A DNA stretch of 64,000 nt from Pseudoalteromonas sp. R3 (GTDB taxonomy: Bacteria; Pseudomonadota; Gammaproteobacteria; Enterobacterales; Alteromonadaceae). Both the position numbers and the translations under genes were made by a program. Below the pieces are notes generated by a model, which saw only the letters and a program-made list of their open reading frames with translations, searched no databases and had not been told where the DNA came from. Location: assembly GCF_004014715.1 (NCBI RefSeq), contig NZ_CP034834.1, forward strand, positions 372,001-436,000, given 5' to 3'. Below, piece after piece: positions 9,252-19,835 of this stretch; within the stretch, counting starts at the first letter, position 1; the number at the start of each line of letters is the position of its first letter.

Positions 9252-9524
9252 ATGGACAAAAACATGATAGATATATTGTTTGATATCATTGGTATGACGG
9301 GTACTTTCCTGGTGGTTGGTGCGTTCTTTTTGCTGCAGTTGGACAAAGTGCGTCCCGATGGCATTAAGTATAATATGATGAACCTCAGTGGTGCCATTTT
9401 GCTGCTAATCAGTCTTTGCTATAATTTTAACTTAGCAAGTTTTGTGATCGAGTTATTCTGGATCGCGGCGTCATTAATCGGTCTGTACAAGTACTTCAAA
9501 AAGCGCAGGCTTGCGGTTGCCTAA
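9252..9524 (+). CDS. Small membrane protein, CBU_0592-like
   Basis: About 90 residues with three hydrophobic segments (FDIIGMTGTFLVVGAFFLLQ, LSGAILLLISLCYNF, VIELFWIAASLIGLYKYF) and a basic C-terminus. The pattern KYNMMNLSGAILLL with a late FWIAASLIGLYK resembles the CBU_0592-type small membrane domain. The frame is open from 9156, but the upstream 32 residues look non-coding in composition; ATG 9252 or 9264 is the likelier start. Function unknown. An imperfect hairpin at 9534-9563 follows the stop. Confidence 0.6.
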   Translation: MDKNMIDILFDIIGMTGTFLVVGAFFLLQLDKVRPDGIKYNMMNLSGAILLLISLCYNFNLASFVIELFWIAASLIGLYKYFKKRRLAVA

Positions 9525-9800
9525 AACCAGTTCGAGGCAGTGCATCTTAACGTGTACTGCTTCCACCCCTCTTAAAAGAACCTACGCTATTATTTGTTAA
9601 ATATGCAATAAATATTCATATCTAGCTATCCTTTTTCGCGCTTTTTTACTAACCTGTTTCAATAACCCACTAAAAAATCACAAAAAACTTGCGAACTGTC
9701 CCTGTCTGCGTAATATTAAAATTGAGATATAAAATCGATATTTGATTTTTGTATTACATGGCAACTGTTTATGTATGAATGCGTCGTTGAGCGAATGAAT

Positions 9801-11792
9801 ATGAAAAAGATTCTGTTACCTTTGAGTATAGCTTTGCTCAGTTTTCCACTTTTTGCTCGCGAGGAAGCTCTTTTTGAATTGACGTTCGAGGAGTTGATGG
9901 ATGTAACCGTGGAGTTAGCGAGTAAAACTTCCGAGACAGCACAATCAGTGCCTTCCAGTGTCACATTATTTTCTCGGCAGCAGATTTCTTTGCTCGGTAT
10001 TCGCAATGTTTATGAATTAATGAACTTCGTCCCAGGTTTCCAGTCCACTCGGGGTGACTGGGTTGGTAGTGTGCCAAAAGAGCATGCAAGGGGCGTGTTT
10101 CTGGATAACGGCAATATTCTGGTAATGTTAAACGGCCAGCGCCTGAACGATGCCTCTTTTGGTAAGGCGTCGGTGTACGCGCCTTTTATACCTGTGGAAG
10201 TCGTTGAAAAAGTAGAGTTTATTCGCGGTCCCGGCTCGGCACTTTATGGCAGCAATGCTTTTTTAGGTGTCATGAATATTGTGACACGTCAGTCAGACCG
10301 TCAGGTCCAGTTTGGTATTGGTTTGCATCAGAGCAAACAAGCGTCGCTCAGTTACAGTGATGGGCAAGGCACTGAAAACGCGTTTTATGCCAATGTAAGT
10401 GCTTACGAAACAGCCGGTGAAACCTATGATACTCAGCAAGCGCGTGACCCTCAGTCAAATGTGTTTGTAGAGCTCGGCGCAAAATGGGGTGAGTTCAGTG
10501 CATCGCTTCACCTGACCAGGACAAGGCTGGATGAGTTTATTAATCTGGCTAGTTACAGCAAGGAAAATTTTCATACCAGTCGAAACATAGGTGCAAAACT
10601 TATCCATCAGACTTCGTTAACAGACGTCTTGGAGAGTGACCTGACACTGAGCTTTATTCAACATGATATTGATAGTGCAGGCCTTATTGCTACAGCTGAA
10701 GAGTTGGGATTAAAACAGGATTTCTTTAATGGACCTAAATGGCAGTCTGAAGATTTAACTTTAAACTGGGATTTGGCCTACCAGCATAGTGAGGAACTGT
10801 TGGTGCACTGGGGGCTGGAGTACTCACTGGAAGAGCAATCCGAGGCAGGTACCTATACTTCACATTATGACTCAAACAGTGGGCAAATTATTCTGGAAGA
10901 CGACTACTACCTGGGCGGTATTCAGCCTCTGAATGAGTTTGCAGCATTTGATAGCCTGAAACAGGACTTTGACTCTTATGCCGCCTATGTGCAACTGAGA
11001 TACCAACTGAATGAACAGCTTACTGTATTCACAGGCTTAAGATTTGATGAGTTTATAGATATAGACAATAAGTTATCACCGCGCATCGCTACCGTATACC
11101 AGGTTAATCCACATCATGTGTTAAAAATACAATACGGAGAGTCTTTTCGTATACCGGTAAGTAATGAGTTAAATTCAAATGATGACATTACCCGAGGGAA
11201 CCCGCAACTTAAGTCTGAAAACATCAAAACCACTGAACTGGTTTGGCATATGGATTATGCGCGTTGGCAAGTGGACTTGGTCTTGTTTGAGAACCAACTG
11301 GATGATTTTATCAGCCTTGAACCTGTAGATGCGGTGCAAAGTCGTTTTACTTTCAGTAATTCTTACTCTACGACGATGCAGGGACTCGAAGCCAGTGCAT
11401 CTTTTGAACTCAGTGAGTCTAGCTGGTTCAAGCTCAACTATACCCAGCATTTTGACGACCCATTTAGCGCCAGTTATAAGCGTTTCGGTTCCTGGCAACT
11501 TAATCATCAGTTTGGCCGCTTTCAAATAGGTCTCAATGGTGTTTGGCGTGCTCAGGTTAAAGTCTTCCCCGTCTTAACTCCGGATGATCCAGACTTTGTA
11601 CATTATGAGCAAAAAGCACATTGGCTGATTGGAGGCACGCTCACCTGGCATCTTGCACCGAATAAGCAACTCAGGCTCAAAGCGCAAAATCTCTTTGATG
11701 AAAAGACCAACGCATTCGACCCCAGAGTATTTGATGGCCGTGTGCCTCAGCAGGGGCAGCAACTGATGTTGCAATATGCCTATTCATTTTAA
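9801..11792 (+). CDS. TonB-dependent outer-membrane receptor
   Basis: Outer-membrane gated porin for a TonB-energised substrate. Signal peptide MKKILLPLSIALLSFPLFA, then an N-terminal segment LTFEELMDVTVELASK found in many iron-complex-type receptors, the plug (SVTLFSRQQI, NVYELMNFVPGFQ, VEKVEFIRGPGSALYGSNAFLGVMNIVT across about residues 55-165), and a 22-strand barrel ending in an aromatic residue (QYAYSF). ATG 9801 gives a clean signal peptide and has GAG nine bases upstream; an ATG at 9795 is too near it. Cargo cannot be read from sequence; I see no Fur box or partner ABC genes beside it. Single-gene unit. Confidence 0.87.
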   Translation: MKKILLPLSIALLSFPLFAREEALFELTFEELMDVTVELASKTSETAQSVPSSVTLFSRQQISLLGIRNVYELMNFVPGFQSTRGDWVGSVPKEHARGVFLDNGNILVMLNGQRLNDASFGKASVYAPFIPVEVVEKVEFIRGPGSALYGSNAFLGVMNIVTRQSDRQVQFGIGLHQSKQASLSYSDGQGTENAFYANVSAYETAGETYDTQQARDPQSNVFVELGAKWGEFSASLHLTRTRLDEFINLASYSKENFHTSRNIGAKLIHQTSLTDVLESDLTLSFIQHDIDSAGLIATAEELGLKQDFFNGPKWQSEDLTLNWDLAYQHSEELLVHWGLEYSLEEQSEAGTYTSHYDSNSGQIILEDDYYLGGIQPLNEFAAFDSLKQDFDSYAAYVQLRYQLNEQLTVFTGLRFDEFIDIDNKLSPRIATVYQVNPHHVLKIQYGESFRIPVSNELNSNDDITRGNPQLKSENIKTTELVWHMDYARWQVDLVLFENQLDDFISLEPVDAVQSRFTFSNSYSTTMQGLEASASFELSESSWFKLNYTQHFDDPFSASYKRFGSWQLNHQFGRFQIGLNGVWRAQVKVFPVLTPDDPDFVHYEQKAHWLIGGTLTWHLAPNKQLRLKAQNLFDEKTNAFDPRVFDGRVPQQGQQLMLQYAYSF

Positions 11793-11957
11793 GATGTAGC
11801 GACGGAACCTCATAAATGCACACAAAACCTGCGAATACTTGTACAGCTTTTGTATCATTGGGTGTCAGTCTTTGAAGGAAATCTCTTCTGGTCTATGCAG
11901 CATCTATGATAGTCCTTATAATGAATACACCCAATTCTCTACTTTTTTGTGTTTGAA

Positions 11958-12461
11958 ATGAAACCTTTTTTCTTTGTGTTGTTAGTTGTTCTGAGTGCTT
12001 GTTCATCTGTGCCTCAGGTCCCTCAGGTTAATAGCGAGTTACCTGATGTCACCTACAAGGGCAGAGGCGCTGCAGCCGGCCCTATGCTAGTCGGGGCGAT
12101 GGGGCCGGTTGGTATCGCAGTTGGGTTCGCAATAGACGAGGGCATAGCAAAGGAGATTGGGTTAGCACTGAAAGATTCGCAGGCGCAAGGAGAAAAAGAG
12201 TTAGCGACTGTGATTGCCGAGCTATACCCCGAAGCCGAATTGGTAAAACTTCTTTCCCTGGAATTCAAAGCGCAGCGAGGCAATGATGACTTTGCTTTTG
12301 CAACCGTTGAGCTTCTCCTGCGTTCAAAGGTGAATGAAAGACAATTATGTTTGTTAACGAACCCCGGGAGCCTGTTGGCACTTAAGGAAACGTCACTCAG
12401 CTGGTCTCTGATCGCTGAATCAATCTCGGCTAATCGTATATGTAAACAAATCCAAGACTAG
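11958..12461 (+). CDS. Hypothetical lipoprotein
   Basis: About 167 residues, not recognised. A lipoprotein signal is clear (MKPFFFVLLVVLSAC with Cys lipidation). Next come a Gly-rich stretch GRGAAAGPMLVGAMGPVGIAVGFAIDEGI that could embed in or contact membrane, and a mixed alpha/beta C-terminus with two Cys (RQLCLL, NRICKQ) that could form a disulfide. Likely periplasmic, membrane-anchored. The frame is open from GTG 11949, but ATG 11958 starts the signal peptide. It is 165 bases after the receptor; no functional link is shown. Confidence 0.68.
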   Translation: MKPFFFVLLVVLSACSSVPQVPQVNSELPDVTYKGRGAAAGPMLVGAMGPVGIAVGFAIDEGIAKEIGLALKDSQAQGEKELATVIAELYPEAELVKLLSLEFKAQRGNDDFAFATVELLLRSKVNERQLCLLTNPGSLLALKETSLSWSLIAESISANRICKQIQD

Positions 12462-12812
12462 CGTAAATTATATCGAAATCATGATTTGTTATAATATATC
12501 ACTCATGATTTATCAAATTTAAAACAAACACCTTTGAATTTAATATCATTAGAAATGTAACATATTCCTTACATTTACTGCTTGGTGGGACTGTTGCTTG
12601 ACCAGGCTTTATGCTTAAGTAAATGTAAATAAAGCTAATGTTTACGGGTATTCATCTGTAAACATAAAAACAACCAAAAGTTAATAAAAGTTTATTTTTG
12701 TAGCTTTCTAACTAGTCTTCATGTTGCGCACTCGTTAACTGGGTGCTTGGCGATGCGGTCTCAGAGTGACCGCTCGCTAAACAAAACAACAAGTAATCAT
12801 GGAGCAAATTAA
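12462..12812 (+). promoter_or_regulatory. Long AT-rich upstream region of the M4 protease with several dyads
   Basis: No gene seen in these 351 bases. It holds a 12-bp palindrome AAATCATGATTT (12476-12487) with its half repeated (TCATGATTT, 12503-12511), an inverted repeat AAATGTAA-N8-TTACATTT (12553-12576), a further AAATGTAA copy (12621-12628), and ATGTTTAC-N12-GTAAACAT (12638-12665). Such clustering suggests a regulated promoter for the secreted protease. The regulator is not identifiable. Confidence 0.5.
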
Positions 12813-15002
<2,190 letters not shown>

Positions 15003-15012
15003 ACACTGAATC

Positions 15013-15037
15013 GGGGGAGCATGTTGCTCCCTTTTTT
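15013..15037 (+). terminator. Intrinsic terminator between the M4 and M28 peptidase genes
   Basis: Stem GGGAGCA / TGCTCCC with loop TGT followed by six T. It lies 12 bases after the M4 stop and suggests that the M28 gene is only partly read from the M4 promoter, or has its own start in the remaining 36 bases. Confidence 0.85.
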
Positions 15038-15073
15038 GATGCTCATTTATCTAAATCACAAAGAGGTGTTGCG

Positions 15074-16945
15074 ATGACAACTCAACGACCAGTTCATATC
15101 CTGAGCCTGATTATGGCTGCGAACTTTACACTCTTCTCTCAGAGCGCGGTGTTTGCAAATACGTCGTCTGAAGCTGAGAAACCTTGGATAACCATAGATA
15201 CGATGGCAGGGCAGCATTATCAATTGCAAAACCTGCTCACAGGCAGACATATCGAGGCTGAGGCCAGTTCCGTACCTGGGATCAGTATTGCCCAGCTCAA
15301 TGATATTGAGCATGGCGAGCTGAGCCATTTTATGCATGAAAATTACCATCGTTGTGGCGGGTTTGTGGCGCACGCCTCCAAATATGAAGCCCAGCAGTAT
15401 CTGGCCGACCTGCAAGGTGCGCTCAATAGCCAGCCATTGCAGGCCTACACGATTGACAATCCAGCGATGGTAAATGCCATGATAGCTGAGGTGAGCACTG
15501 TGAGTTTGGACGGCACGGTCGCCAATCTGACCTCGTTTCACAATCGCTATTACACCCAGCAAACGGGCGTAGACGCTGCACAATGGATAAAACAGAACTG
15601 GCAGACGATAGCGCAGTCTCGCAGCGATATTAGTGTAGATTATTATACGCATAGCTGGTCGCAGTCATCCGTTGTGGCAACGATTAACGGCGCTGAAAAT
15701 GCTAACGAAATTGTGATCATTGGCGGTCACCTGGACTCTATCAATCAGTCAAGCCCCTCGGCAGGTCGAGCACCCGGCGCCGACGATAATGCATCTGGTA
15801 TAGCGGTGTTAACTGAGGCACTTAAAGCACTTGTTGCTTCTGGCTATAAGCCTCAAAGGACTATCCAAATCATGGGTTTTGCAGCGGAAGAAGTTGGCTT
15901 AAGGGGGTCTAAAGCGATTGCACAGGACTATAAGTCTCAGGGCAAAAATGTGATTGGCATGGTGCAGTTTGATATGACCGGAAATAATGGTAGCAGTCAG
16001 GACATTGTCATGATGACGGACTATACCAACAGCGGCCAGAATCAGTTTCTGGCGCAGCTGCTTGACACTTATTTACCAACCTTAAGCTACGGCTACGACC
16101 AGTGTGGATATGGATGCTCAGATCATGCATCTTGGTTTGCGCAAGGGTTTGCAGCCTCAATGCCATTTGAGTCACGTATGTCGGAGATAAACCGTAAGAT
16201 ACACACAATCAATGACACGGCTTTTGATGCCACCCATGCGAGCAAGTTTGCCAAACTGGCCGTAGCCTATTTGGCTGAAATGGGTAAGAATGCCGGGGAT
16301 TTACCGCCCCCGGATCCTGGTAAGCTACAAAATGGTGTGCCAAAAACGGGCATCAGTGGGGCCGCTAAGTCTCAGCACGACTTTTCTCTTGAGGTGCCTG
16401 CGGGCAGCAGTAACCTGGTGTTCAAAACTTCGGGTGGCTCCGGCGACGCAGATCTCTACGTGAAATATGGTTCAAGGCCAACACTGCAAAGCTATGACTG
16501 CAAGAGCACAACTTCCAGCAGTAATGAAACTTGCAGCATGAGTTCGGCGAACGAAGGCACCTATTATGTGATGGTGGAAGCCTGGAATGAAATACAGAAT
16601 GTCTCGCTGGTTGGTGAATATCAGCAAGGCGGTAGCACACCGACACCTATCAATCGTACAGAGAGTAATTTGTCTGTTGGGCAAGGCCAGTGGATCAACT
16701 TTTCGCAGCAATTGGGCAGTGGATATCAGTCTCTGACTGTGACCTTGTCCGGTGGAGTAGGAGATGGCGATCTGTATGTCAAATTCGGCTCACAGGTGAG
16801 TGACAACAACCATGATTGTCGACCCTACAAAAACGGTAATTCAGAAACCTGTACGTTTAATACGCCAAATACAGGTACCTGGTACATTGGGGTAAAGGGC
16901 TACCAAAGTGCCAGCGGCATGACGTTGTCGATATCGGCACAGTGA
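15074..16945 (+). CDS. Secreted M28 leucyl-type aminopeptidase with two PPC domains
   Basis: Extracellular zinc aminopeptidase resembling the Vibrio proteolyticus enzyme. Signal peptide about 1-27, a propeptide-like region to about 190, then the M28 domain. Co-catalytic zinc motifs are all present: GGHLDS (His219), GADDNASG, AEEVG, FDMTG and the late IHTINDT, plus the Cys pair in YDQCGYGCSDH. Two PPC domains follow (about 425-510 and 530-623). The PPC tandem is strikingly similar to that of the M4 protease upstream (shared GDADLYVK, CKSTx[18 protein letters not shown]). GAGG precedes ATG 15074. It would trim peptides released by the neighbouring endopeptidase. Confidence 0.94.
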   Translation: MTTQRPVHILSLIMAANFTLFSQSAVFANTSSEAEKPWITIDTMAGQHYQLQNLLTGRHIEAEASSVPGISIAQLNDIEHGELSHFMHENYHRCGGFVAHASKYEAQQYLADLQGALNSQPLQAYTIDNPAMVNAMIAEVSTVSLDGTVANLTSFHNRYYTQQTGVDAAQWIKQNWQTIAQSRSDISVDYYTHSWSQSSVVATINGAENANEIVIIGGHLDSINQSSPSAGRAPGADDNASGIAVLTEALKALVASGYKPQRTIQIMGFAAEEVGLRGSKAIAQDYKSQGKNVIGMVQFDMTGNNGSSQDIVMMTDYTNSGQNQFLAQLLDTYLPTLSYGYDQCGYGCSDHASWFAQGFAASMPFESRMSEINRKIHTINDTAFDATHASKFAKLAVAYLAEMGKNAGDLPPPDPGKLQNGVPKTGISGAAKSQHDFSLEVPAGSSNLVFKTSGGSGDADLYVKYGSRPTLQSYDCKSTTSSSNETCSMSSANEGTYYVMVEAWNEIQNVSLVGEYQQGGSTPTPINRTESNLSVGQGQWINFSQQLGSGYQSLTVTLSGGVGDGDLYVKFGSQVSDNNHDCRPYKNGNSETCTFNTPNTGTWYIGVKGYQSASGMTLSISAQ

Positions 16946-17023
16946 AGCGATTTTCCATACTCTGTACTTATTTTACTGGCATAATAGACACCGTGTGTTA
17001 AATCCAGGTAAAAAATATAAAGA

Positions 17024-18475
17024 ATGGATAATTTAAAAAAATCAAAACTCTGGACCGATCGGCTGTGTTTGCTGCTCGGTCCTGCTTTTATGTTGCTGAC
17101 CTGTTTTACAGCCCCGCCCGAGGGAATGAGTGTCGAAGCATGGCGCACAGCCGGACTGGCTGTTTGGCTGGGAATATGGTGGGTGAGTGAAGTAGTGCCA
17201 ATTCCTGCTACTTCTCTGGTACCGCTGATCGTTGTGCCGTTGGCAGGTATTAATGACATCAAGTCTGCTTCTGGTTTGTATGCGCATCCCCTTATTTTCT
17301 TATTTTTGGGCGGCTTTTTGATTTCGATTGCCATGGAAAGGTGGCAGTTACATAAGCGAATCGCGCTGCACACTATGTTGCGAAGTGGTAATAATCCCAA
17401 AATGCAAATTCTGGCAATGATGTTGGTGAGTGGCTTTTTATCTATGTGGATCAATAATACAGCCACCACGCTCATGATGTTACCCATTGCACTGTCCGTT
17501 ATTCACGTATTAAAGGACAACCAGTCTCAGGACAATAATTATGGTATTGCTCTGTTGCTTGCCATTGCCTATAGCGCGAGTCTGGGGGGCGTAGGTACAA
17601 TAATAGGCACGGCGCCCAATGCCTTAATGGTTGCTTACCTGTGGGAAAACTATCAGATTAAAATTGGCTTCGCGCAGTGGATGATTATGGCTGTACCTTT
17701 CACATTTGGAATGATTTTGCTTTGCTGGTTATGGTTAACCCGTTTTGCATTCAAAGTCCAAAAGAGCAACAAGGATACCGATCTGACTCAGATATTTACG
17801 AAGCAACTGAGTGAACTGGGTCGTATGAGTCTGGCCGAGAAAAACGTACTCTTTGTGTTTATCTTTGCTGCGCTAAGCTGGATCACCCGACCTTATCTGG
17901 CTAGTTTAACGGGCCTGGATATCACGGATACCGGTATTGCGATGGCTGCCGCGCTACTGCTATTTGTGTTGCCAGCAAAAGGCGGCAGCGATACGCGTTT
18001 GATGGACTGGCAGGCAGCACAGCAGGTTCCCTGGGGAATATTATTGCTATTTGGGGGCGGGTTGACGCTGGCGTCTCAAATCAAAGGCTCAGGACTGGCT
18101 GAGTACATAGCCAACATGTTGGCAGGCGCGAGTGCCATCCCTCTAATCCTCGGGGTGCTGGCGGTTGCTGCACTCATTACTTTTTTAACCGAACTAACCA
18201 GCAACACGGCGACGGCGGCAGGCTTTTTACCTCTGCTTGGTCCTGTTGCCGAACAAGTAGCAGGCACTCCACTAATTTGGGTTATTCCTGCAGCGATGGC
18301 AGCCAGCTGCGCGTTTATGATGCCAGTGGCAACACCACCCAATGCCATTGTGTTTGGCTCGGGGGAGATCAAAATTCGCGATATGATCAAGGCTGGGTTT
18401 GTTATGAACCTGTTCGCAATTGTGGTCATCACAACGCTTACTATGGTGGTAGGCAGCAGAATATTCGGCTACTAG
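17024..18475 (+). CDS. DASS (SLC13) family sodium/dicarboxylate symporter
   Basis: Inner-membrane symporter of 483 residues, about 11-12 TM, for C4-dicarboxylates or related anions. The two substrate/sodium-binding signature repeats are present: NNTATTLMM in the first half and SNTATAAGF in the second, plus ATPPNAIVFG near the C-terminus, typical of the VcINDY/CitT superfamily. Substrate cannot be fixed from sequence. It is a single gene, 78 bases after the M28 peptidase, converging on a Sel1 gene through a strong shared terminator. Confidence 0.9.
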   Translation: MDNLKKSKLWTDRLCLLLGPAFMLLTCFTAPPEGMSVEAWRTAGLAVWLGIWWVSEVVPIPATSLVPLIVVPLAGINDIKSASGLYAHPLIFLFLGGFLISIAMERWQLHKRIALHTMLRSGNNPKMQILAMMLVSGFLSMWINNTATTLMMLPIALSVIHVLKDNQSQDNNYGIALLLAIAYSASLGGVGTIIGTAPNALMVAYLWENYQIKIGFAQWMIMAVPFTFGMILLCWLWLTRFAFKVQKSNKDTDLTQIFTKQLSELGRMSLAEKNVLFVFIFAALSWITRPYLASLTGLDITDTGIAMAAALLLFVLPAKGGSDTRLMDWQAAQQVPWGILLLFGGGLTLASQIKGSGLAEYIANMLAGASAIPLILGVLAVAALITFLTELTSNTATAAGFLPLLGPVAEQVAGTPLIWVIPAAMAASCAFMMPVATPPNAIVFGSGEIKIRDMIKAGFVMNLFAIVVITTLTMVVGSRIFGY

Positions 18476-18502
18476 GGAACCTCAAAGAACAGAGGTCATA
18501 AA

Positions 18503-18535
18503 AAATAAGCCGCTCTATTGCGGCTTATTTTTGAC
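18503..18535. terminator. Bidirectional intrinsic terminator (DASS transporter / Sel1 protein)
   Basis: Perfect 11-bp stem AAATAAGCCGC / GCGGCTTATTT, loop TCTATT, with T runs reading in both directions. It separates the convergent genes ending at 18475 and 18555. Confidence 0.92.
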
Positions 18536-18554
18536 TGGATTAGATAACTAACGA

Positions 18555-19286
18555 TCAATCTTCGGTGATTTGCGATCCTGCGATATAGGTTCCAGCCTGT
18601 ATTTTGTGATAAATGCTGTCGGCGATTTCCTGAGCATCTTCGCGTTGTGAGCGAGACATGCTTTTTTCATCAAGTCTGCGACTCGTTGCGGCCGGACGGT
18701 AACCGTTATATTCTGCCAGAGTGTTCCAAATGTATGAGCGTTGTATGTTTTTTTCGCCACCAAGACCCTGATAGTAGAGTAGGGCAAGATTAAACATCGC
18801 CAGAGTGTAATTGTTCGCTGCGGCGCGTTCATACCAGAATTTTGCCTCGTTGTAGTCCTGGGTTACACCATCCCCGTTGGCATGCATGACGCCAAGATTA
18901 AACTGTGCCGCGGGCATATTTTTTCTGGCAGCAGCATTAAACAGATCAACCGCTTTTTGTTTATCCAGTTTAACCCCCAGGCCCTGATCGTACATTACAG
19001 CTAGTGAAAACATGGCATCGGCACTGCCAAGCTTTACTGCCTGTTGCATAAGTTCAGCGGCTTTTCGTGGGTTTCTGGGTACCCCGTATCCGCCTTCATG
19101 CATTTTAGCTAACTCGTATATGCCAGGCGCAAACCCCATATCAGCCAGGTATCTGAACTCTTTGAGCGCAACATCAAATTGCCCGGCATTTGCAGCCGCT
19201 ATGCCTTCCTCCAGCCCGGCTTTCGCAGCTGGGGCGGCAGCAAGCAAACCCGTAAGGACCAGTGCGTAAGTAAGTTTATGCCACAT
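18555..19286 (-). CDS. Sel1-repeat (TPR-like) periplasmic protein
   Basis: 243 residues. Signal peptide MWHKLTYALVLTGLLAAAPAAKA, then about four to five Sel1-like repeats with the GxGVxxDxxKAxxxxxxAA pattern (GGYGVPRNPRKAAEL, QGLGVKLDKQKAVDL, NGDGVTQDYNEAKFW, QGLGGEKNIQRSYIW). Such proteins are alpha-solenoid scaffolds for protein contacts. The frame is open to 19328, but ATG 19286 has AAGGAG seven bases upstream and begins the signal peptide. A TATAAT-like element lies at 19346-19351 on the minus strand. Partner unknown. Confidence 0.85.
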   Translation of the reverse strand: MWHKLTYALVLTGLLAAAPAAKAGLEEGIAAANAGQFDVALKEFRYLADMGFAPGIYELAKMHEGGYGVPRNPRKAAELMQQAVKLGSADAMFSLAVMYDQGLGVKLDKQKAVDLFNAAARKNMPAAQFNLGVMHANGDGVTQDYNEAKFWYERAAANNYTLAMFNLALLYYQGLGGEKNIQRSYIWNTLAEYNGYRPAATSRRLDEKSMSRSQREDAQEIADSIYHKIQAGTYIAGSQITED

Positions 19287-19505
19287 GTGCGTTCTCCTTA
19301 ATAACCTATGTTTTAAGTCACCAAACATAATACTAAATTAGGCCCATTATATAGCCTGTCGACCTAACTAATTAGACTCTATTTGCCGCTATGGACATCC
19401 CAAGCAAATTGCTTTGCAGCAGATGCTGAGTATAGCAGTCTGGAGTTGAAACTGTTTTAGCGAGTGGTTGTACAAAACGACGAGTATAAGCGATTGAGGC
19501 ATAAT

Positions 19506-19670
19506 AAAAAAAGCCCTTTCGGGCTTTTCTGATACATATCAACCGTCACTGATATGAGCAATGTAGCAAGTAAATGAGTACGTTTACCAATGCTCCCTGT
19601 GAAAAAGCCATTGGCAGATCAACGTTAATGAAGCCCTGCACGAAGAATAAAGGCGTCTTGGAGTTCATTG
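19506..19670 (-). ncRNA. ryhB: RyhB-like Fur-regulated small RNA
   Basis: The gap between the Sel1 gene and ppc holds a complete minus-strand transcription unit without an ORF: a promoter with Fur boxes (see next feature), a predicted start near 19670, and an intrinsic terminator (AAAAGCCC-GAAA-GGGCTTTTTTT, 19506-19528). The transcript would be about 165 nt. It contains ACATTGCTCA (19555-19564, minus), identical to the core of enterobacterial RyhB as I recall it, placed some 27 nt before the terminator stem as in RyhB. Shewanella RyhB is of similar length (recalled). Such an RNA lowers expression of iron-using proteins when iron is scarce, with Hfq. What is seen: promoter, core, terminator. 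What is inferred: identity and function. Confidence 0.75.
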
Positions 19671-19726
19671 AGAATGATTATCACTAATCCTTTTTATAAA
19701 GTCAATTGCAAATGATAATTAATTGC
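19670..19726 (-). promoter_or_regulatory. Promoter with two Fur-box-like sites for the RyhB-like RNA
   Basis: Minus-strand -35 TTGACT (19700-19705) and -10 GATAAT (19677-19682) with an ideal 17-base spacer. A Fur-like 19-mer at 19670-19688 overlaps the -10, and a second at 19708-19726 (GCAAATGATAATTAATTGC) abuts the -35. I count about 14 and 13 matches of 19 to GATAATGATAATCATTATC. Position of both boxes fits repression by iron-loaded Fur. Confidence 0.72.
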
Positions 19727-19835
19727 AATGGTTGTTTTTATAACTTTTCGCTTCCGGGTGTCATCAAAGTATCTTTTCTTTTTCGTTTTATAGTCAGTAT
19801 ATTGAGATGAATGAAATTTGTTCAGGGAGCATGTT

